Assembly: GCA_016124425.1 (NCBI GenBank)
Contig: WGNT01000042.1
Span: 1 to 64,000 of the forward strand
Reading direction: 5' to 3'
Origin: Cytophagales bacterium
GTDB lineage: Bacteria; Bacteroidota; Bacteroidia; Cytophagales; Cyclobacteriaceae
Length of the DNA stretch: 64,000 nt
The position numbers and the translations under genes were made by a program. The notes beneath the pieces are model-generated. The model had not been told where the DNA came from. It made no database searches and saw only the letters and a program-made list of their open reading frames with translations. Numbering within the stretch: position 1 is the first letter of the stretch; the number at the start of each line of letters is the position of its first letter. Shown here one piece after another: positions 20,141 to 30,432 of the stretch.

Positions 20141-21502
20141 ATGAAACGAATTTTCAACATTAGATTACTTTTTCTTGCAATACTTTGGGCTTGCACACCC
20201 GAGGAAAATTATCAAGAATACCTGGAATCGAATGTTCCCCTCGTTCAGGCGAACGAACAATTGACGGATGCGATGGTGCACGACATTTTTTCTCCTCCCG
20301 TCGCTAGCAGGATTTATGGTTACTCCGCACTGGCCCCGTTTGAGGTCGCCGCCCTTGCGGATCCGGCTAACATACATTCTCTAATGGGACAGCTAAACGG
20401 ATTTGAAGTGAAAGAATTTCCGGCTGATTCCAATGTGTACTATCCCCTAGCTGCTATTGCTGCCTTTTATACCGTTGCCGCGAAACTTGTTTTTTCTGAA
20501 GAACTAATTACTTCTGAGCGGGACAAGTTTTTTGAAAACGTGAAGAAAATGGGAATGCCTAAAAAGACGTTTGAGGCATCCGTCAACTTTGGAAACGCGG
20601 TAGGCGAACATGTTCTTGCCTATGCCGCGACGGATAACTATCACCAGAGCAGGTCATTTGAAAAATACACACCTAGGAATGACTTAAAGTCTTGGAAGCC
20701 CACCCCTCCGGCGTATATGGAGGGCATAGAACCCAACTGGAATAAAATCCGTCCTTTTGTCCTAGACTCTGCGGATCAATTTATTCCCCAGCCGCCGACA
20801 CCCTTTGACACGCTACCCGACAGCCAGTTTTTTCTAGAAGCAAAGGCAGTAATGGATGCGGGAAACAGTAAAGATTCAATCGCACGTGAGATTGCCTTTT
20901 TTTGGGATTGCAATCCGTATAAGATGAATGTGAAAGGGCACGTGATGTATGCCGAAAAAAAAATTACTCCGGGCGGGCACTGGATAGGTATAGCGGGTAT
21001 AGCTTCCAAAACTGCCAACTTAGACTGGAAGGCTACCTCGGAAACGATCGCACTTACCGCCATAGCCGTATTTGACGGATTTATATCCTGTTGGGATGAA
21101 AAGTATCGGAGTGTGCTGATTCGCCCGGAAACATACATAAATCTTTACATGGACGAGGATTGGGTACCCTTATTACAGACACCGCCGTTTCCTGAACATA
21201 CGAGCGGGCACAGCGTCATATCAACAGCAGCATCCCGCGTATTGACGGACATATTAGGCGCGCCGTTTCATTTTGTCGATTCTACTGAGGTGAAGTATGG
21301 TCTTGGAGTTAGGGAATTTAACACGTTTAATGAAGCTGCTGCGGAAGCCGCGATAAGCAGGTTTTATGGCGGGATTCATTACATGCCGGCTATCGAATTC
21401 GGCGTTGAGCAGGGAGAACAGGTAGCTAAACACGTGCTTTCCCGGATTGAAACGCGGAGCAGCATCGGCCCTCTTGCCTCAGGGAGCATAAAAGGAGACT
21501 AG
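20141..21502 (+). CDS. Vanadium-dependent haloperoxidase / PAP2-superfamily protein (copy 2)
   Basis: KYRSVLIRP, PPFPEHTSGHSVIS and SRFYGGIH; clear paralogue of the upstream gene. Confidence 0.92.
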   Translation: MKRIFNIRLLFLAILWACTPEENYQEYLESNVPLVQANEQLTDAMVHDIFSPPVASRIYGYSALAPFEVAALADPANIHSLMGQLNGFEVKEFPADSNVYYPLAAIAAFYTVAAKLVFSEELITSERDKFFENVKKMGMPKKTFEASVNFGNAVGEHVLAYAATDNYHQSRSFEKYTPRNDLKSWKPTPPAYMEGIEPNWNKIRPFVLDSADQFIPQPPTPFDTLPDSQFFLEAKAVMDAGNSKDSIAREIAFFWDCNPYKMNVKGHVMYAEKKITPGGHWIGIAGIASKTANLDWKATSETIALTAIAVFDGFISCWDEKYRSVLIRPETYINLYMDEDWVPLLQTPPFPEHTSGHSVISTAASRVLTDILGAPFHFVDSTEVKYGLGVREFNTFNEAAAEAAISRFYGGIHYMPAIEFGVEQGEQVAKHVLSRIETRSSIGPLASGSIKGD

Positions 21503-22065
21503 GTATAAAGTTTCTTGTCGTTTATATATGCTGACACATCCGGGTGCAAAAGGTAGCGGACCGACCCTCCTGCCTTGATCGTGTCCCTAATAAATGTAGC
21601 CGATATGTCAATTAGGGGGGCTTCTACAAACTTTATGGAAGGGTGCTCCAAAACCTTACTGTCTCCGGGTCTAGGATACACGTATAAGGTGTAATACTGT
21701 AAGATTTGGTCACTGTTTTTCCACTTTCGAAAATGGTTTAAGTTGTCCCCGCCCAATATTAGCGTAAATTCATGCTGAGGGTATTTTTCGGATAGATAAG
21801 TTAACGTATCGATGGTGTAGCTTGGTCTAGGCATATGAAACTCCACATCCGTTGCCCTAAAGTGAAAGTCATCTGCAATGGCAAGTTCTACCATTCGCAG
21901 GCGGTCAAATTCATGAAGTAACGATTTGCTGGATTTCATCGGGTTTTGTGGACTGACGATAAACCATACTTCATTCAAGTCAGTCTTATCCCTCATTATG
22001 TCCGCAATGATGAGATGGCCGATGTGGACGGGGTTAAATGAACCAAAGAACAATCCTACTTTCAA
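21499..22065 (-). CDS. nadD: Nicotinate-nucleotide adenylyltransferase
   Basis: [27 protein letters not shown] near the C-terminus. Confidence 0.96.
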   Translation of the reverse strand: MKVGLFFGSFNPVHIGHLIIADIMRDKTDLNEVWFIVSPQNPMKSSKSLLHEFDRLRMVELAIADDFHFRATDVEFHMPRPSYTIDTLTYLSEKYPQHEFTLILGGDNLNHFRKWKNSDQILQYYTLYVYPRPGDSKVLEHPSIKFVEAPLIDISATFIRDTIKAGGSVRYLLHPDVSAYINDKKLYT

Positions 22066-22643
22066 CCTTCTTGCTGTTTAATAAAATCTGACACCAATTT
22101 TTCGGCTTCTCTGAAGGAGGTCTGTAAATCATTGTTTACCAATATCACGTCAAACTTATCTTTAAAGCCCATTTCAAATTTTGCTTTATAGATCCTTCGG
22201 GAAAGACTAGCCTCAGACTCCGTTCCCCTGTCTCTTAAGCGGATCGCCAAGTCGTCGAGGGAAGGCACCTGTACAAAAATCGCCAATCCTTTATCACCGA
22301 AGTATTTTTTTAAGTTGAGCCCGCCTTTGACATCCACATCAAATATGACATGCTTTCCATTATCCCAAATGCGTTTAATTTCTTCTTTTAGGGTGCCATA
22401 AAAATTACCCTCATATACTTCCTCCCACTCGATAAACTCATCTTTGTCTATTCTCTCCTTAAATTCGTCAGGAGTCAAAAAATAATAGTCTTTTCCATCC
22501 TGTTCGGTACGGCCCCTACGGTCTCTCGTACATGCCGAAATTGAAAAGCCCAACACGGGAAATTTTTGCAAGAGATGCCTAACGATGGTCGTTTTACCGG
22601 AACCTGATGGCGCCGAAAATATAATTGCCTTTCCTGAAGACAT
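22062..22643 (-). CDS. gmk: Guanylate kinase
   Basis: [36 protein letters not shown]. Confidence 0.97.
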   Translation of the reverse strand: MSSGKAIIFSAPSGSGKTTIVRHLLQKFPVLGFSISACTRDRRGRTEQDGKDYYFLTPDEFKERIDKDEFIEWEEVYEGNFYGTLKEEIKRIWDNGKHVIFDVDVKGGLNLKKYFGDKGLAIFVQVPSLDDLAIRLRDRGTESEASLSRRIYKAKFEMGFKDKFDVILVNNDLQTSFREAEKLVSDFIKQQEG

Positions 22644-22653
22644 GAGGAAGCTG

Positions 22654-22926
22654 TTACTTTAAGTCCTGGATTTTTTGACGGATACTGTCTACCAGTTCCA
22701 ATGGAACAAGCTGCTTAGTGCACTTTGTCCTCAATACTTCCCGAATGGCTTTTTCCAGATGAAAATGCTCAAAACAGGGTTGACACTTAGCAAGCTTCTC
22801 ATCCAAAACTGCCTTCGATTCCAAATCAGCCTGACCGTCCAGAATGCTTTCCAACAACTTAAAACATTTACTGGCGTCACTACAGTTTAGTTTGCGTTGG
22901 TTAGATGAGTCGAAATTATTCTCCAT
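22654..22926 (-). CDS. Putative zinc-finger anti-sigma factor (short)
   Basis: 90 aa, downstream of an ECF sigma gene; Cys/His pattern C-x3-C ... C-x2-C-x2-H-x-H. Confidence 0.6.
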   Translation of the reverse strand: MENNFDSSNQRKLNCSDASKCFKLLESILDGQADLESKAVLDEKLAKCQPCFEHFHLEKAIREVLRTKCTKQLVPLELVDSIRQKIQDLK

Positions 22927-22951
22927 TTTGATAGGTTGTTCTTTTCAAATT

Positions 22952-23542
22952 TTATTCTTCCTCTGTATCATACCCCATGTTCTGGGCATAAGCTTTTAGC
23001 TTTTCCTTCAATAGATTTCTAGCCCGATGAAGCCTTGACCTGACTGTACCAATTGGTATGTCGAGAATCTTAGCCATCTCTTCGTACGTGAAGCCTTCTA
23101 GATCGCATAAAATGATGACGGTCCTAAAATCCACGGCAAGGCTATTTAGCGCATTGGAAATCTCATCACCCAGCATATCTTTCACCGCATCCACACGCAG
23201 ATCCGACGTCATATTGTAGTCAACATTATCTGAGTTGTAATAAGTTTCAACTTCTTGATAATCTACCTTGGAAGGCTGTTTACTTTTTTTGCGATATTCA
23301 TTGATGAAGCTGTTTTTCAAGATACGGAACAGCCAAGCCTTTGCGTTTGTGCCTTTTTCAAAGGAATTAATGAAGCGATAGGCTTTCAGGTAAGTATCCT
23401 GCACCAAATCCTTGGCATCATCTTCATCAAAAGTCAACCTATAGGCAAAATTGTACATGGAGTCTATGTGGGGCATGAACTCCTGGTCAAATATGCTGTT
23501 TTTATCTTTATCTGAATATTTTTTTCGCTGTACCTCTGACAT
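22952..23542 (-). CDS. ECF RNA polymerase sigma factor
   Basis: YRLTFDEDDAKDLVQDTYLKAYRFINSFEKGTNAKAWLFRILKN; LDIPIGTVRSRLHRARNLLKEKL. Confidence 0.96.
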   Translation of the reverse strand: MSEVQRKKYSDKDKNSIFDQEFMPHIDSMYNFAYRLTFDEDDAKDLVQDTYLKAYRFINSFEKGTNAKAWLFRILKNSFINEYRKKSKQPSKVDYQEVETYYNSDNVDYNMTSDLRVDAVKDMLGDEISNALNSLAVDFRTVIILCDLEGFTYEEMAKILDIPIGTVRSRLHRARNLLKEKLKAYAQNMGYDTEEE

Positions 23543-23669
23543 AGATTCTAAAATTACGAATTGGCGTAATTTATAACTAATAAATAGAAAGAAAGTCGGC
23601 TGATTTTCTTTATTTTGAACGCTGGTAGTATCAATTATACTTCAAAACCGTTAATCCGCCTGCCGTTTC

Positions 23670-24527
23670 ATGTTCTTTTTCAAAACCCTATCACGACTGA
23701 ATCTGTCCATTTTGTACATATTCAGTGATATCCTGTTCTTTTTTGCCTACTATGTGATAGGATATAGGAAAAAAGTCGTCCGGGAAAACTTAAAATTTGC
23801 GTTCCCTTCCAAAACAGATGTACAAAGAAAGGCAATAGAAAAAAGATTTTTTAGGAATTTGACAGATTCTTTTGCAGAAACTATAAAACTATTGACCATG
23901 GATCGTGAGGAACTAGTCCAACGATTCCGGCTTGTCAATCCCGAATTAGTATCCGAAAAAATCGAGAACGGGATAACGGTCATCGGTATGCAGGCTCATT
24001 TCTTCAACTGGGAGGGACATGAGTTAGCAATGAGCTTTCAAATAGGCCCCAAATGCGAAGTGGTATATCTTAAGATAAATAACCCCTTTTTCGATCGCTT
24101 TATGAAAACGCTCCGCGGTAGACACGGGGCCACGCTGATTGAACGGAATTCCTTTTCTAGGAATTTTCTGGCAAACCGGGACAAGCCCCGTTTAATCGTT
24201 TTAGCCGCCGACCAGCGTCCTCAATTCGGTGAAATTAGGTATTGGACTACTTTTTTGAACAGAGAAACGGCCTTTTTCGAAGGCGGGGAAAAACTGGCAA
24301 AACGATTCAACCATCCGGTAGTCTATGCCGAGATTACCAAGCCCAAAAGGGGCCATTATATCTTTGAATACCGCGTTCTGAGTTCGCCTCCGTATCAGGA
24401 TTCCCGACCACATAGCATCACGGAGCAATACATAGAGGCCGTCGAAGCGAATGTGTTCCGGGAGCCCTCCCTGTATCTTTGGTCGCATAACCGATGGAAA
24501 CAATCAAAAGTTGAAAGGAAATCGTAA
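23670..24527 (+). CDS. Lysophospholipid / lipid A biosynthesis acyltransferase (LpxL/HtrB family)
   Basis: VVRENLKFAFP, QAHFFNWEG, AADQRP; family-typical spacing. Confidence 0.9.
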   Translation: MFFFKTLSRLNLSILYIFSDILFFFAYYVIGYRKKVVRENLKFAFPSKTDVQRKAIEKRFFRNLTDSFAETIKLLTMDREELVQRFRLVNPELVSEKIENGITVIGMQAHFFNWEGHELAMSFQIGPKCEVVYLKINNPFFDRFMKTLRGRHGATLIERNSFSRNFLANRDKPRLIVLAADQRPQFGEIRYWTTFLNRETAFFEGGEKLAKRFNHPVVYAEITKPKRGHYIFEYRVLSSPPYQDSRPHSITEQYIEAVEANVFREPSLYLWSHNRWKQSKVERKS

Positions 24528-24532
24528 CTTTG
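24525..24532 (+). promoter_or_regulatory. Candidate -7 box TAACTTTG upstream of the helicase gene
   Basis: Exact TAnnTTTG match 54 bp before ATG 24586; TTG at 24511-24513. Confidence 0.4.
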
Positions 24533-24585
24533 CACCAGCAACCGGAAAAACAAATGTTTCCGCCCACCGCTAAGCCTGAGAGAAC

Positions 24586-26841
24586 ATGATGGATTATTTG
24601 TCTAACCTAAACCCACCCCAACGAGAAGCAGTAGAGCATACAGAAGGCCCTTTGATGATCATAGCGGGTGCGGGTTCCGGAAAAACACGGGTTTTGACAA
24701 TCCGGATCGCTCACCTCATCCATACTAAGGGTGTAGATCCGTTTAACATCCTCTCACTTACTTTTACCAATAAAGCTGCCAGCGAAATGAAGCACCGGAT
24801 CGAACGACTGATCGGTTTGGAAGCTAGAAATACCTGGATGGGAACCTTCCATTCCACTTTCGCAAAAATCCTCCGAGTAGAAGCCGCCAAACTTGGATAT
24901 CCGTCTAATTTCACCATCTACGACACGGAGGACAGCAAATCACTTATTAGGACGATCGTAAAGGAAAAACGGCTTGACGATAAGGTTTATAAACCCAGCA
25001 CGGTTTTATCACGCATATCGGGAGCCAAAAACAGGCTTATTTCTTGGCAAACCTACATCAATGATCCTTTTGTGAAAGCAGATGATGACGCCGCCATGAA
25101 ACCCAAAATGGGCGAAATCTATAAGGCCTACCAAGAACGGTTGTTTAAATCTTCAGCGATGGATTTTGACGATTTGTTGTTCAACACAAACGTATTGTTC
25201 CGTGATCATCCTGACGTGCTCAACAAATACCAGCAACGCTTCAAATACGTCATGGTGGACGAATTTCAAGATACGAATTTATCGCAGTACCTAATTACCA
25301 AGCGGCTAGCGGCGGTACATCAAAACATCTGTGTGGTGGGTGACGACGCCCAGAGCATTTATGCCTTCAGGGGAGCAAATATCCAGAACATCCTCAATTT
25401 TGAAAAGGACTACCCGGACCTTTTTGTCGTCAAACTGGAGCAAAACTACCGGTCCACAAAAAGTATCGTCCACACAGCAAATTCAATTATTGCCAAGAAT
25501 AAGGCACAACTGAAAAAAAACATATGGACGGCCAATACTGACGGTGAACCTATAGAACTGATCAAAGCCGCCTCCGACAACGAAGAAGGGCGGATTGTGG
25601 CTACCTCTATTTTCGAACAGAAAAATAACCATCAACTTAAAAACAGCGATTTCGCCATCCTGTACCGGACCAACTCCCAGTCGAGGGCAATAGAAGAAGC
25701 ACTCCGGAAAATGAACATCAACTACCGTATCGTAGGCGGATTATCATTTTACCAACGTAGGGAAATCAAGGATTTGATGGCCTATCTCCGCTTTGTGGTC
25801 AATCCTGCCGATGAGGAAGCTTTTAAGCGGGTGATAAACTACCCGAAGCGCGGGATTGGCGATACCAGCGTCGAAAAAATCATGATTGCCGCTTACGAAC
25901 ACGACATATCCATTTGGGAGGTTTTGAACAACGCTTCTAGCTTCCTTACTGGAAGGGCCGCGGCATCCGTGGAGGACTTTTCCATCATGATCAAAAGCTT
26001 CAAAATTGAAATGGAACGCAAAGACGCCTACGAGGTAGCCTCCAGCGTTGCAAAGCAGTCCGGTATCCTCCGTGAACTTTATGAAGATAAAACGATAGAA
26101 GGCCTAAATCGATATGAAAACGTTCAGGAATTGCTCAACGCTATCAAAGAATACGTGGACAGTCCGGAGAATGAGGACAAATCCTTGGGATCTTTTTTGC
26201 AGGAAATAGCCCTACTTACGGATGAAGATCAGAATAAACAGGATACTGATGTGGTGACAATGATGACCATCCATGCATCTAAAGGCCTAGAATTTAAAAA
26301 TGTGTTTGTCGTAGGCATGGAGGAGGATCTATTTCCATCCCAAATGATGATGCAGAGTAGAGAAGACCTGGAGGAGGAGCGAAGGCTTTTTTATGTAGCA
26401 GCTACAAGAGCCATGGAGAAACTCTACCTTAGTTACGCGCTCACCAGGTACCGTTATGGAAGGCTACTAAACTGCGAGCCAAGTCGCTTCCTAGAAGAAG
26501 TAGACCCGGCATTCATTAAGGTGAACAAGAAACTGGGAAGTCAATTGCCCATGGGGACCGCTTTTCAAGAAAGAGAAGGGAAAAACGGATTTGTTGGGCT
26601 GAAGAAACCGGCCGTTCGCTCGGGGACCACGGCCAAACTCCACACGCCCAGTCCGGATTTTAAACCTTCCAACACCTACAACTTGGCCGAAGGAATGCAA
26701 GTTGAACATCCTAAGTTTGGATTCGGCAAAGTACACAAGATCGAGCTCGAAGGATCAAACAGAAAAGCACTTATACATTTTGATAATTTTGGCGATAAAA
26801 CATTATTACTTAGCTTTGCAAAGCTTCGGATAGTAGACTGA
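24586..26841 (+). CDS. UvrD/PcrA-type ATP-dependent DNA helicase
   Basis: LNPPQREAVEHTEGPLMIIAGAGSGKTRVLTIRIAHL, VDEFQDTN, GDDAQSIYAFRGA, VTMMTIHASKGLEF. Confidence 0.97.
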   Translation: MMDYLSNLNPPQREAVEHTEGPLMIIAGAGSGKTRVLTIRIAHLIHTKGVDPFNILSLTFTNKAASEMKHRIERLIGLEARNTWMGTFHSTFAKILRVEAAKLGYPSNFTIYDTEDSKSLIRTIVKEKRLDDKVYKPSTVLSRISGAKNRLISWQTYINDPFVKADDDAAMKPKMGEIYKAYQERLFKSSAMDFDDLLFNTNVLFRDHPDVLNKYQQRFKYVMVDEFQDTNLSQYLITKRLAAVHQNICVVGDDAQSIYAFRGANIQNILNFEKDYPDLFVVKLEQNYRSTKSIVHTANSIIAKNKAQLKKNIWTANTDGEPIELIKAASDNEEGRIVATSIFEQKNNHQLKNSDFAILYRTNSQSRAIEEALRKMNINYRIVGGLSFYQRREIKDLMAYLRFVVNPADEEAFKRVINYPKRGIGDTSVEKIMIAAYEHDISIWEVLNNASSFLTGRAAASVEDFSIMIKSFKIEMERKDAYEVASSVAKQSGILRELYEDKTIEGLNRYENVQELLNAIKEYVDSPENEDKSLGSFLQEIALLTDEDQNKQDTDVVTMMTIHASKGLEFKNVFVVGMEEDLFPSQMMMQSREDLEEERRLFYVAATRAMEKLYLSYALTRYRYGRLLNCEPSRFLEEVDPAFIKVNKKLGSQLPMGTAFQEREGKNGFVGLKKPAVRSGTTAKLHTPSPDFKPSNTYNLAEGMQVEHPKFGFGKVHKIELEGSNRKALIHFDNFGDKTLLLSFAKLRIVD

Positions 26842-26904
26842 CTCTTCGGAATATTTTATTGTACATGGATACTGATTTCCTGAATTCACTACTTTTTAGG
26901 TAGT

Positions 26905-27615
26905 ATGAGGTTACTTGGGTCTAAAATCATGTATGGTATGGAACTCACAGAAAAGCCTAAAAACACATTCATTTTGAAAGAATACGGAAAAAACATCCAA
27001 AAACTAGTTGATTATATCAAAACCGTCCCTGCTAAGGAAAAGCGCACTGAGTATGCCTATGCACTAGTAGAATTGATGAAACAACTAAATCCGCAGCTAA
27101 AGTCAGAAAGCGATCAGAAGCTATGGGACGACCTGTATATCATGTCTGACTTTGAGCTCGATATTGATGCGCCATTTCCTATGCCGCTTAAAGAACTATT
27201 GGGGAAAAGGCCAAAACCGGTCGGTTATTTAGAAGGTGAAGTTAAATTCAAGCATTATGGCCGCAATATCGAAAAACTGATTGAGAAAGCGACCGAAATA
27301 GAGGATGACGAGGAACAGGAAGCTGCTATAATATTTATAGGCCAACTAATGCGAAGTTTCCATTCTACTTGGAACCGGGAAAATTTTGACGACGCAATCA
27401 TCATCGACGACATAAAAATCCTTTCCAAAGGAAAGCTCCACATCGATCTGGAGAAAGTAAAGGAAAATGGATTATTCGAAACAAGTACCCGCAGGGATTT
27501 TAAGCCACCTTCCGTTGTTGAAAATGAAAACAACAACAGTGGTCGAAGGAACTTCAACAATGGAAACAACAAACGCAGAAATCCTGGCTCCAACGTTAAA
27601 AAAAGAAGAAATTAA
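26905..27615 (+). CDS. DUF4290-family protein
   Basis: YGKNIQKLVDYIKTVPAKEKRTEYAYALVELMKQLNP... fits this Bacteroidota family, upstream of murA. The exact start codon is uncertain. Confidence 0.75.
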   Translation: MRLLGSKIMYGMELTEKPKNTFILKEYGKNIQKLVDYIKTVPAKEKRTEYAYALVELMKQLNPQLKSESDQKLWDDLYIMSDFELDIDAPFPMPLKELLGKRPKPVGYLEGEVKFKHYGRNIEKLIEKATEIEDDEEQEAAIIFIGQLMRSFHSTWNRENFDDAIIIDDIKILSKGKLHIDLEKVKENGLFETSTRRDFKPPSVVENENNNSGRRNFNNGNNKRRNPGSNVKKRRN

Positions 27616-28922
27616 TGGGTTCATTTCGAGTACAAGGGGGCATAAAATTACAAGGTGAGATAGTACCCCAGGGAGCGAAAAATGAAGCTTTACAAATATT
27701 GTGTGCCGTATTACTCACTCCTGACACTGTCACGGTCCACAAGGTCCCGAATATCAGAGATGTAAACAAGTTAATTGAATTGCTTGGCTTTATGGGGGTT
27801 GCCATTACCCAGATTGATGGCGAATCCTATTCCTTTACTGCTGCCAACATCAATCTTGACTACCTTGATTCCGCTGATTTTTTGCAAAAGGCCTCAGCGC
27901 TGCGGGGTTCAGTTATGATTTTGGGACCACTCCTGGCACGGTATGGACGAGGTAAAATTTCCAAACCGGGAGGCGACAAAATTGGTAGGCGGAGAATGGA
28001 CACGCACTTTACCGGCTTCCAAAAGCTTGGAGCGACTTTCCTATACGATAAGAAAAAAGAAATTTACCATATTGATGGCAGTGATTTAAAAGGCTGCTAC
28101 ATGCTCCTTGATGAGGCTTCTGTCACTGGAACAGCAAATATCATTATGGCGGCGGTGATGGCCGAGGGGAAAACCACCATATACAATGCTGCCTGTGAAC
28201 CTTATATACAGCAACTTTGCCTGATGCTAAACCGTATGGGGGCGGAAATAAGCGGTATAGGATCGAATCTATTGACCATCAACGGAGTGAAAGCACTCGG
28301 AGGTACCGTGCATACCTTATTGCCGGACATGATTGAAATTGGCTCGTTCATCGGTTTAGCAGCCATGACACAGTCCGAGATCACCATCAAAAACGTACAG
28401 GTGGAAAAGCTTGGCCTCATACCTGACACATTTCGCCGTATGGGAATAAAGCTAGAGATCATTGGAGACGATATTTTCATTCCGGCGCAGAAGCATTATG
28501 AGATAGAGACTTTCATCGACGGCTCAATACTCAATGTTGCCGATGCTATATGGCCAGGATTTACGCCTGATCTATTAAGCATCATCCTTGTAATAGCAAC
28601 TCAAGCAAAGGGGACGGTATTAGTGCATCAAAAGATGTTTGAAAGCCGTTTATTTTTCGTGGACAAGTTGATTGATATGGGGGCACAGATTATTCTTTGT
28701 GACCCACACCGCGCCACAGTGATCGGATTGGACAGGAAGTACCCGCTTAGGGGAATCCGGATGACATCACCTGATATTCGGGCTGGAGTAGCATTGCTCA
28801 TCGCGGCGATGTCCGCCGAGGGCACGTCTATTATCGACAATGTGGAGCAGATTGACAGGGGTTATCAACACATCGATCAACGGCTGAACGCTCTGGGAGC
28901 AAAGATTGAGCGGATCAATTAA
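27615..28922 (+). CDS. murA: UDP-N-acetylglucosamine 1-carboxyvinyltransferase
   Basis: FRVQGGIKLQGEIVPQGAKNEALQILCAVLLT; RGSVMILGPLLARYGRGKISKPGGDKIGRRRMDTH; IRMTSPDIRAGVALLIAAM. Confidence 0.97.
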   Translation: MGSFRVQGGIKLQGEIVPQGAKNEALQILCAVLLTPDTVTVHKVPNIRDVNKLIELLGFMGVAITQIDGESYSFTAANINLDYLDSADFLQKASALRGSVMILGPLLARYGRGKISKPGGDKIGRRRMDTHFTGFQKLGATFLYDKKKEIYHIDGSDLKGCYMLLDEASVTGTANIIMAAVMAEGKTTIYNAACEPYIQQLCLMLNRMGAEISGIGSNLLTINGVKALGGTVHTLLPDMIEIGSFIGLAAMTQSEITIKNVQVEKLGLIPDTFRRMGIKLEIIGDDIFIPAQKHYEIETFIDGSILNVADAIWPGFTPDLLSIILVIATQAKGTVLVHQKMFESRLFFVDKLIDMGAQIILCDPHRATVIGLDRKYPLRGIRMTSPDIRAGVALLIAAMSAEGTSIIDNVEQIDRGYQHIDQRLNALGAKIERIN

Positions 28923-28981
28923 AAATACGTCATAAAACCTATAAGGGGAATTGGATTTGTCCATTCTATAAAATAGAAACA

Positions 28982-29137
28982 ATGCTGGACGATTTACTTT
29001 TACCGTACAAAATCGATTCATCTAACTATCGCAAAATCGAAAACGAAGACCTGAAGGATCATATCAATCGTATTGGAATTACTTTTTATACCAGAAACCT
29101 GTCAGAGAAGGAAGAAGCCCGAGAAGGTAGGATGTAG
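28982..29137 (+). CDS. Hypothetical 51-aa ORF or gene remnant
   Basis: ATG...TAG encoding MLDDLLLPYKIDSSNYRKIENEDLKDHINRIGITFYTRNLSEKEEAREGRM; below the ORF-track threshold. Confidence 0.3.
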   Translation: MLDDLLLPYKIDSSNYRKIENEDLKDHINRIGITFYTRNLSEKEEAREGRM

Positions 29138-29263
29138 ATGTTCGACCTAAAGATGTTAGGTGGAGGCAAATGCTAATTTATATTGATATAACAGGCTGCC
29201 AACGCTTTTGCCTTTGGATTGATTTTTGTATTGATTGTGGTCTAAACCATAATATTATTAGCT

Positions 29264-29737
29264 ATGAGAAAATTACTATTCATTTTTGCCTTTATCCTTG
29301 CCACGAGTCTGGTTCAAGCACAGGACAGAGGAGATTTTCGCTTACAAGTTGGTGGGGAGTTTGGGTTGAATTCGGAGCTGTTTGGGCTAAATGTAGGCGC
29401 GGAATACCTGCTAATGGATCGAATATCCGCGGCACCAAACTTTACGATTTATTTTCCCACTAGTGGCAGGGCAAGTAACTTGAATGTCGACTTCAGGTAT
29501 TACCTGACGGAGGGGACCTTGCAGTGGTATGGGCTAGCAGGATATACCAATAACTGGTCCACCGTAGATATGGTCGGATCCACCAATGCGACATACAGCA
29601 CGCAGGGTGCGAATATCGGTGCCGGGGGCGTATTGAAGTTTGCTGACCGGCTCGCGTTTAACCCGGAGATCAAATATCAGGCGCAGCGGGACGGACAGGC
29701 TGTATTCCGCTTGGGACTTGTCTATTTTATGAATTAG
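29264..29737 (+). CDS. Small outer-membrane beta-barrel protein
   Basis: Signal peptide MRKLLFIFAFILATSLVQAQ; alternating amphipathic strands; terminal VFRLGLVYFMN. Confidence 0.7.
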   Translation: MRKLLFIFAFILATSLVQAQDRGDFRLQVGGEFGLNSELFGLNVGAEYLLMDRISAAPNFTIYFPTSGRASNLNVDFRYYLTEGTLQWYGLAGYTNNWSTVDMVGSTNATYSTQGANIGAGGVLKFADRLAFNPEIKYQAQRDGQAVFRLGLVYFMN

Positions 29738-29740
29738 AGA

Positions 29741-29769
29741 AAAGAGGGATCCTTTATAGATCCCTCTTT
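29741..29769. terminator. Bidirectional terminator between convergent genes
   Basis: AAAGAGGGATC-CTTTATA-GATCCCTCTTT, perfect 11-bp arms. Confidence 0.9.
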
Positions 29770-30336
29770 TTATTCCCCCTCAATTTCTTCTACCAATTGA
29801 CTGTACCATGCTTCACCGTACTTGCGGATGAGTGCCCCTTTCAAAAATTTGTATAGCGGCACGCCAAGATTTTTCCCAAGGACACAAGCAGCGTCACATA
29901 TTTCCCATCGATCGTAATTCAAGGCGTCGTATTGGTCGTACTTGGTAATCCTAATCGGATATAAATGGCAGCTAATAGGCTTCCTAAAGGTGGACTTCCC
30001 TTCCATATAAGCTTGCTCGATCCCACATTTTAGTACGCCCTTTTCGTCGCGGAGAGAAAACGCGCAGGCTCCATTCTCGCCTATCGTGGCAGTTCCCTTT
30101 TCGCCATCCTGATCAAAGGCCCACACTCCTTCCGTGTCAATAGCTGCTATTCCTTCGGCTGAGAGAAAGGGTTTGATCGCCGGGTAATTCTCCTGTAGGA
30201 TAGGTATCTCCTCATCTTCCAAAGGTGCTCCAGCATCTCCTTCGACACAGCAAGCCCCTTTGCATTTCTCCAAATCACACACAAAAAATTGTTCTTTAAT
30301 GTCATCGCTGAGGACAGCATTTTCTATAATAATCAT
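29770..30336 (-). CDS. DUF3109-family protein (Cys-rich)
   Basis: [43 protein letters not shown]...[12 protein letters not shown]. Likely start M16 of the listed ORF. Confidence 0.88.
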   Translation of the reverse strand: MIIIENAVLSDDIKEQFFVCDLEKCKGACCVEGDAGAPLEDEEIPILQENYPAIKPFLSAEGIAAIDTEGVWAFDQDGEKGTATIGENGACAFSLRDEKGVLKCGIEQAYMEGKSTFRKPISCHLYPIRITKYDQYDALNYDRWEICDAACVLGKNLGVPLYKFLKGALIRKYGEAWYSQLVEEIEGE

Positions 30337-30400
30337 TTCGTCTCCATTAGTTAACAAAGGTAGGGAATTTTTAGGCCTCACCTAAACGTAGGATTATCAA

Positions 30401-30432
30401 AAAAAACAGCCGCTCCAACAAGTTGGAGCGGC
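30401..30432 (-). terminator. Strong minus-strand terminator or attenuator hairpin
   Basis: GCCGCTCCAAC-TT-GTTGGAGCGGC followed on the minus strand by TGTTTTTTTTG; lies between rnpB and the DUF3109 start. Confidence 0.8.
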
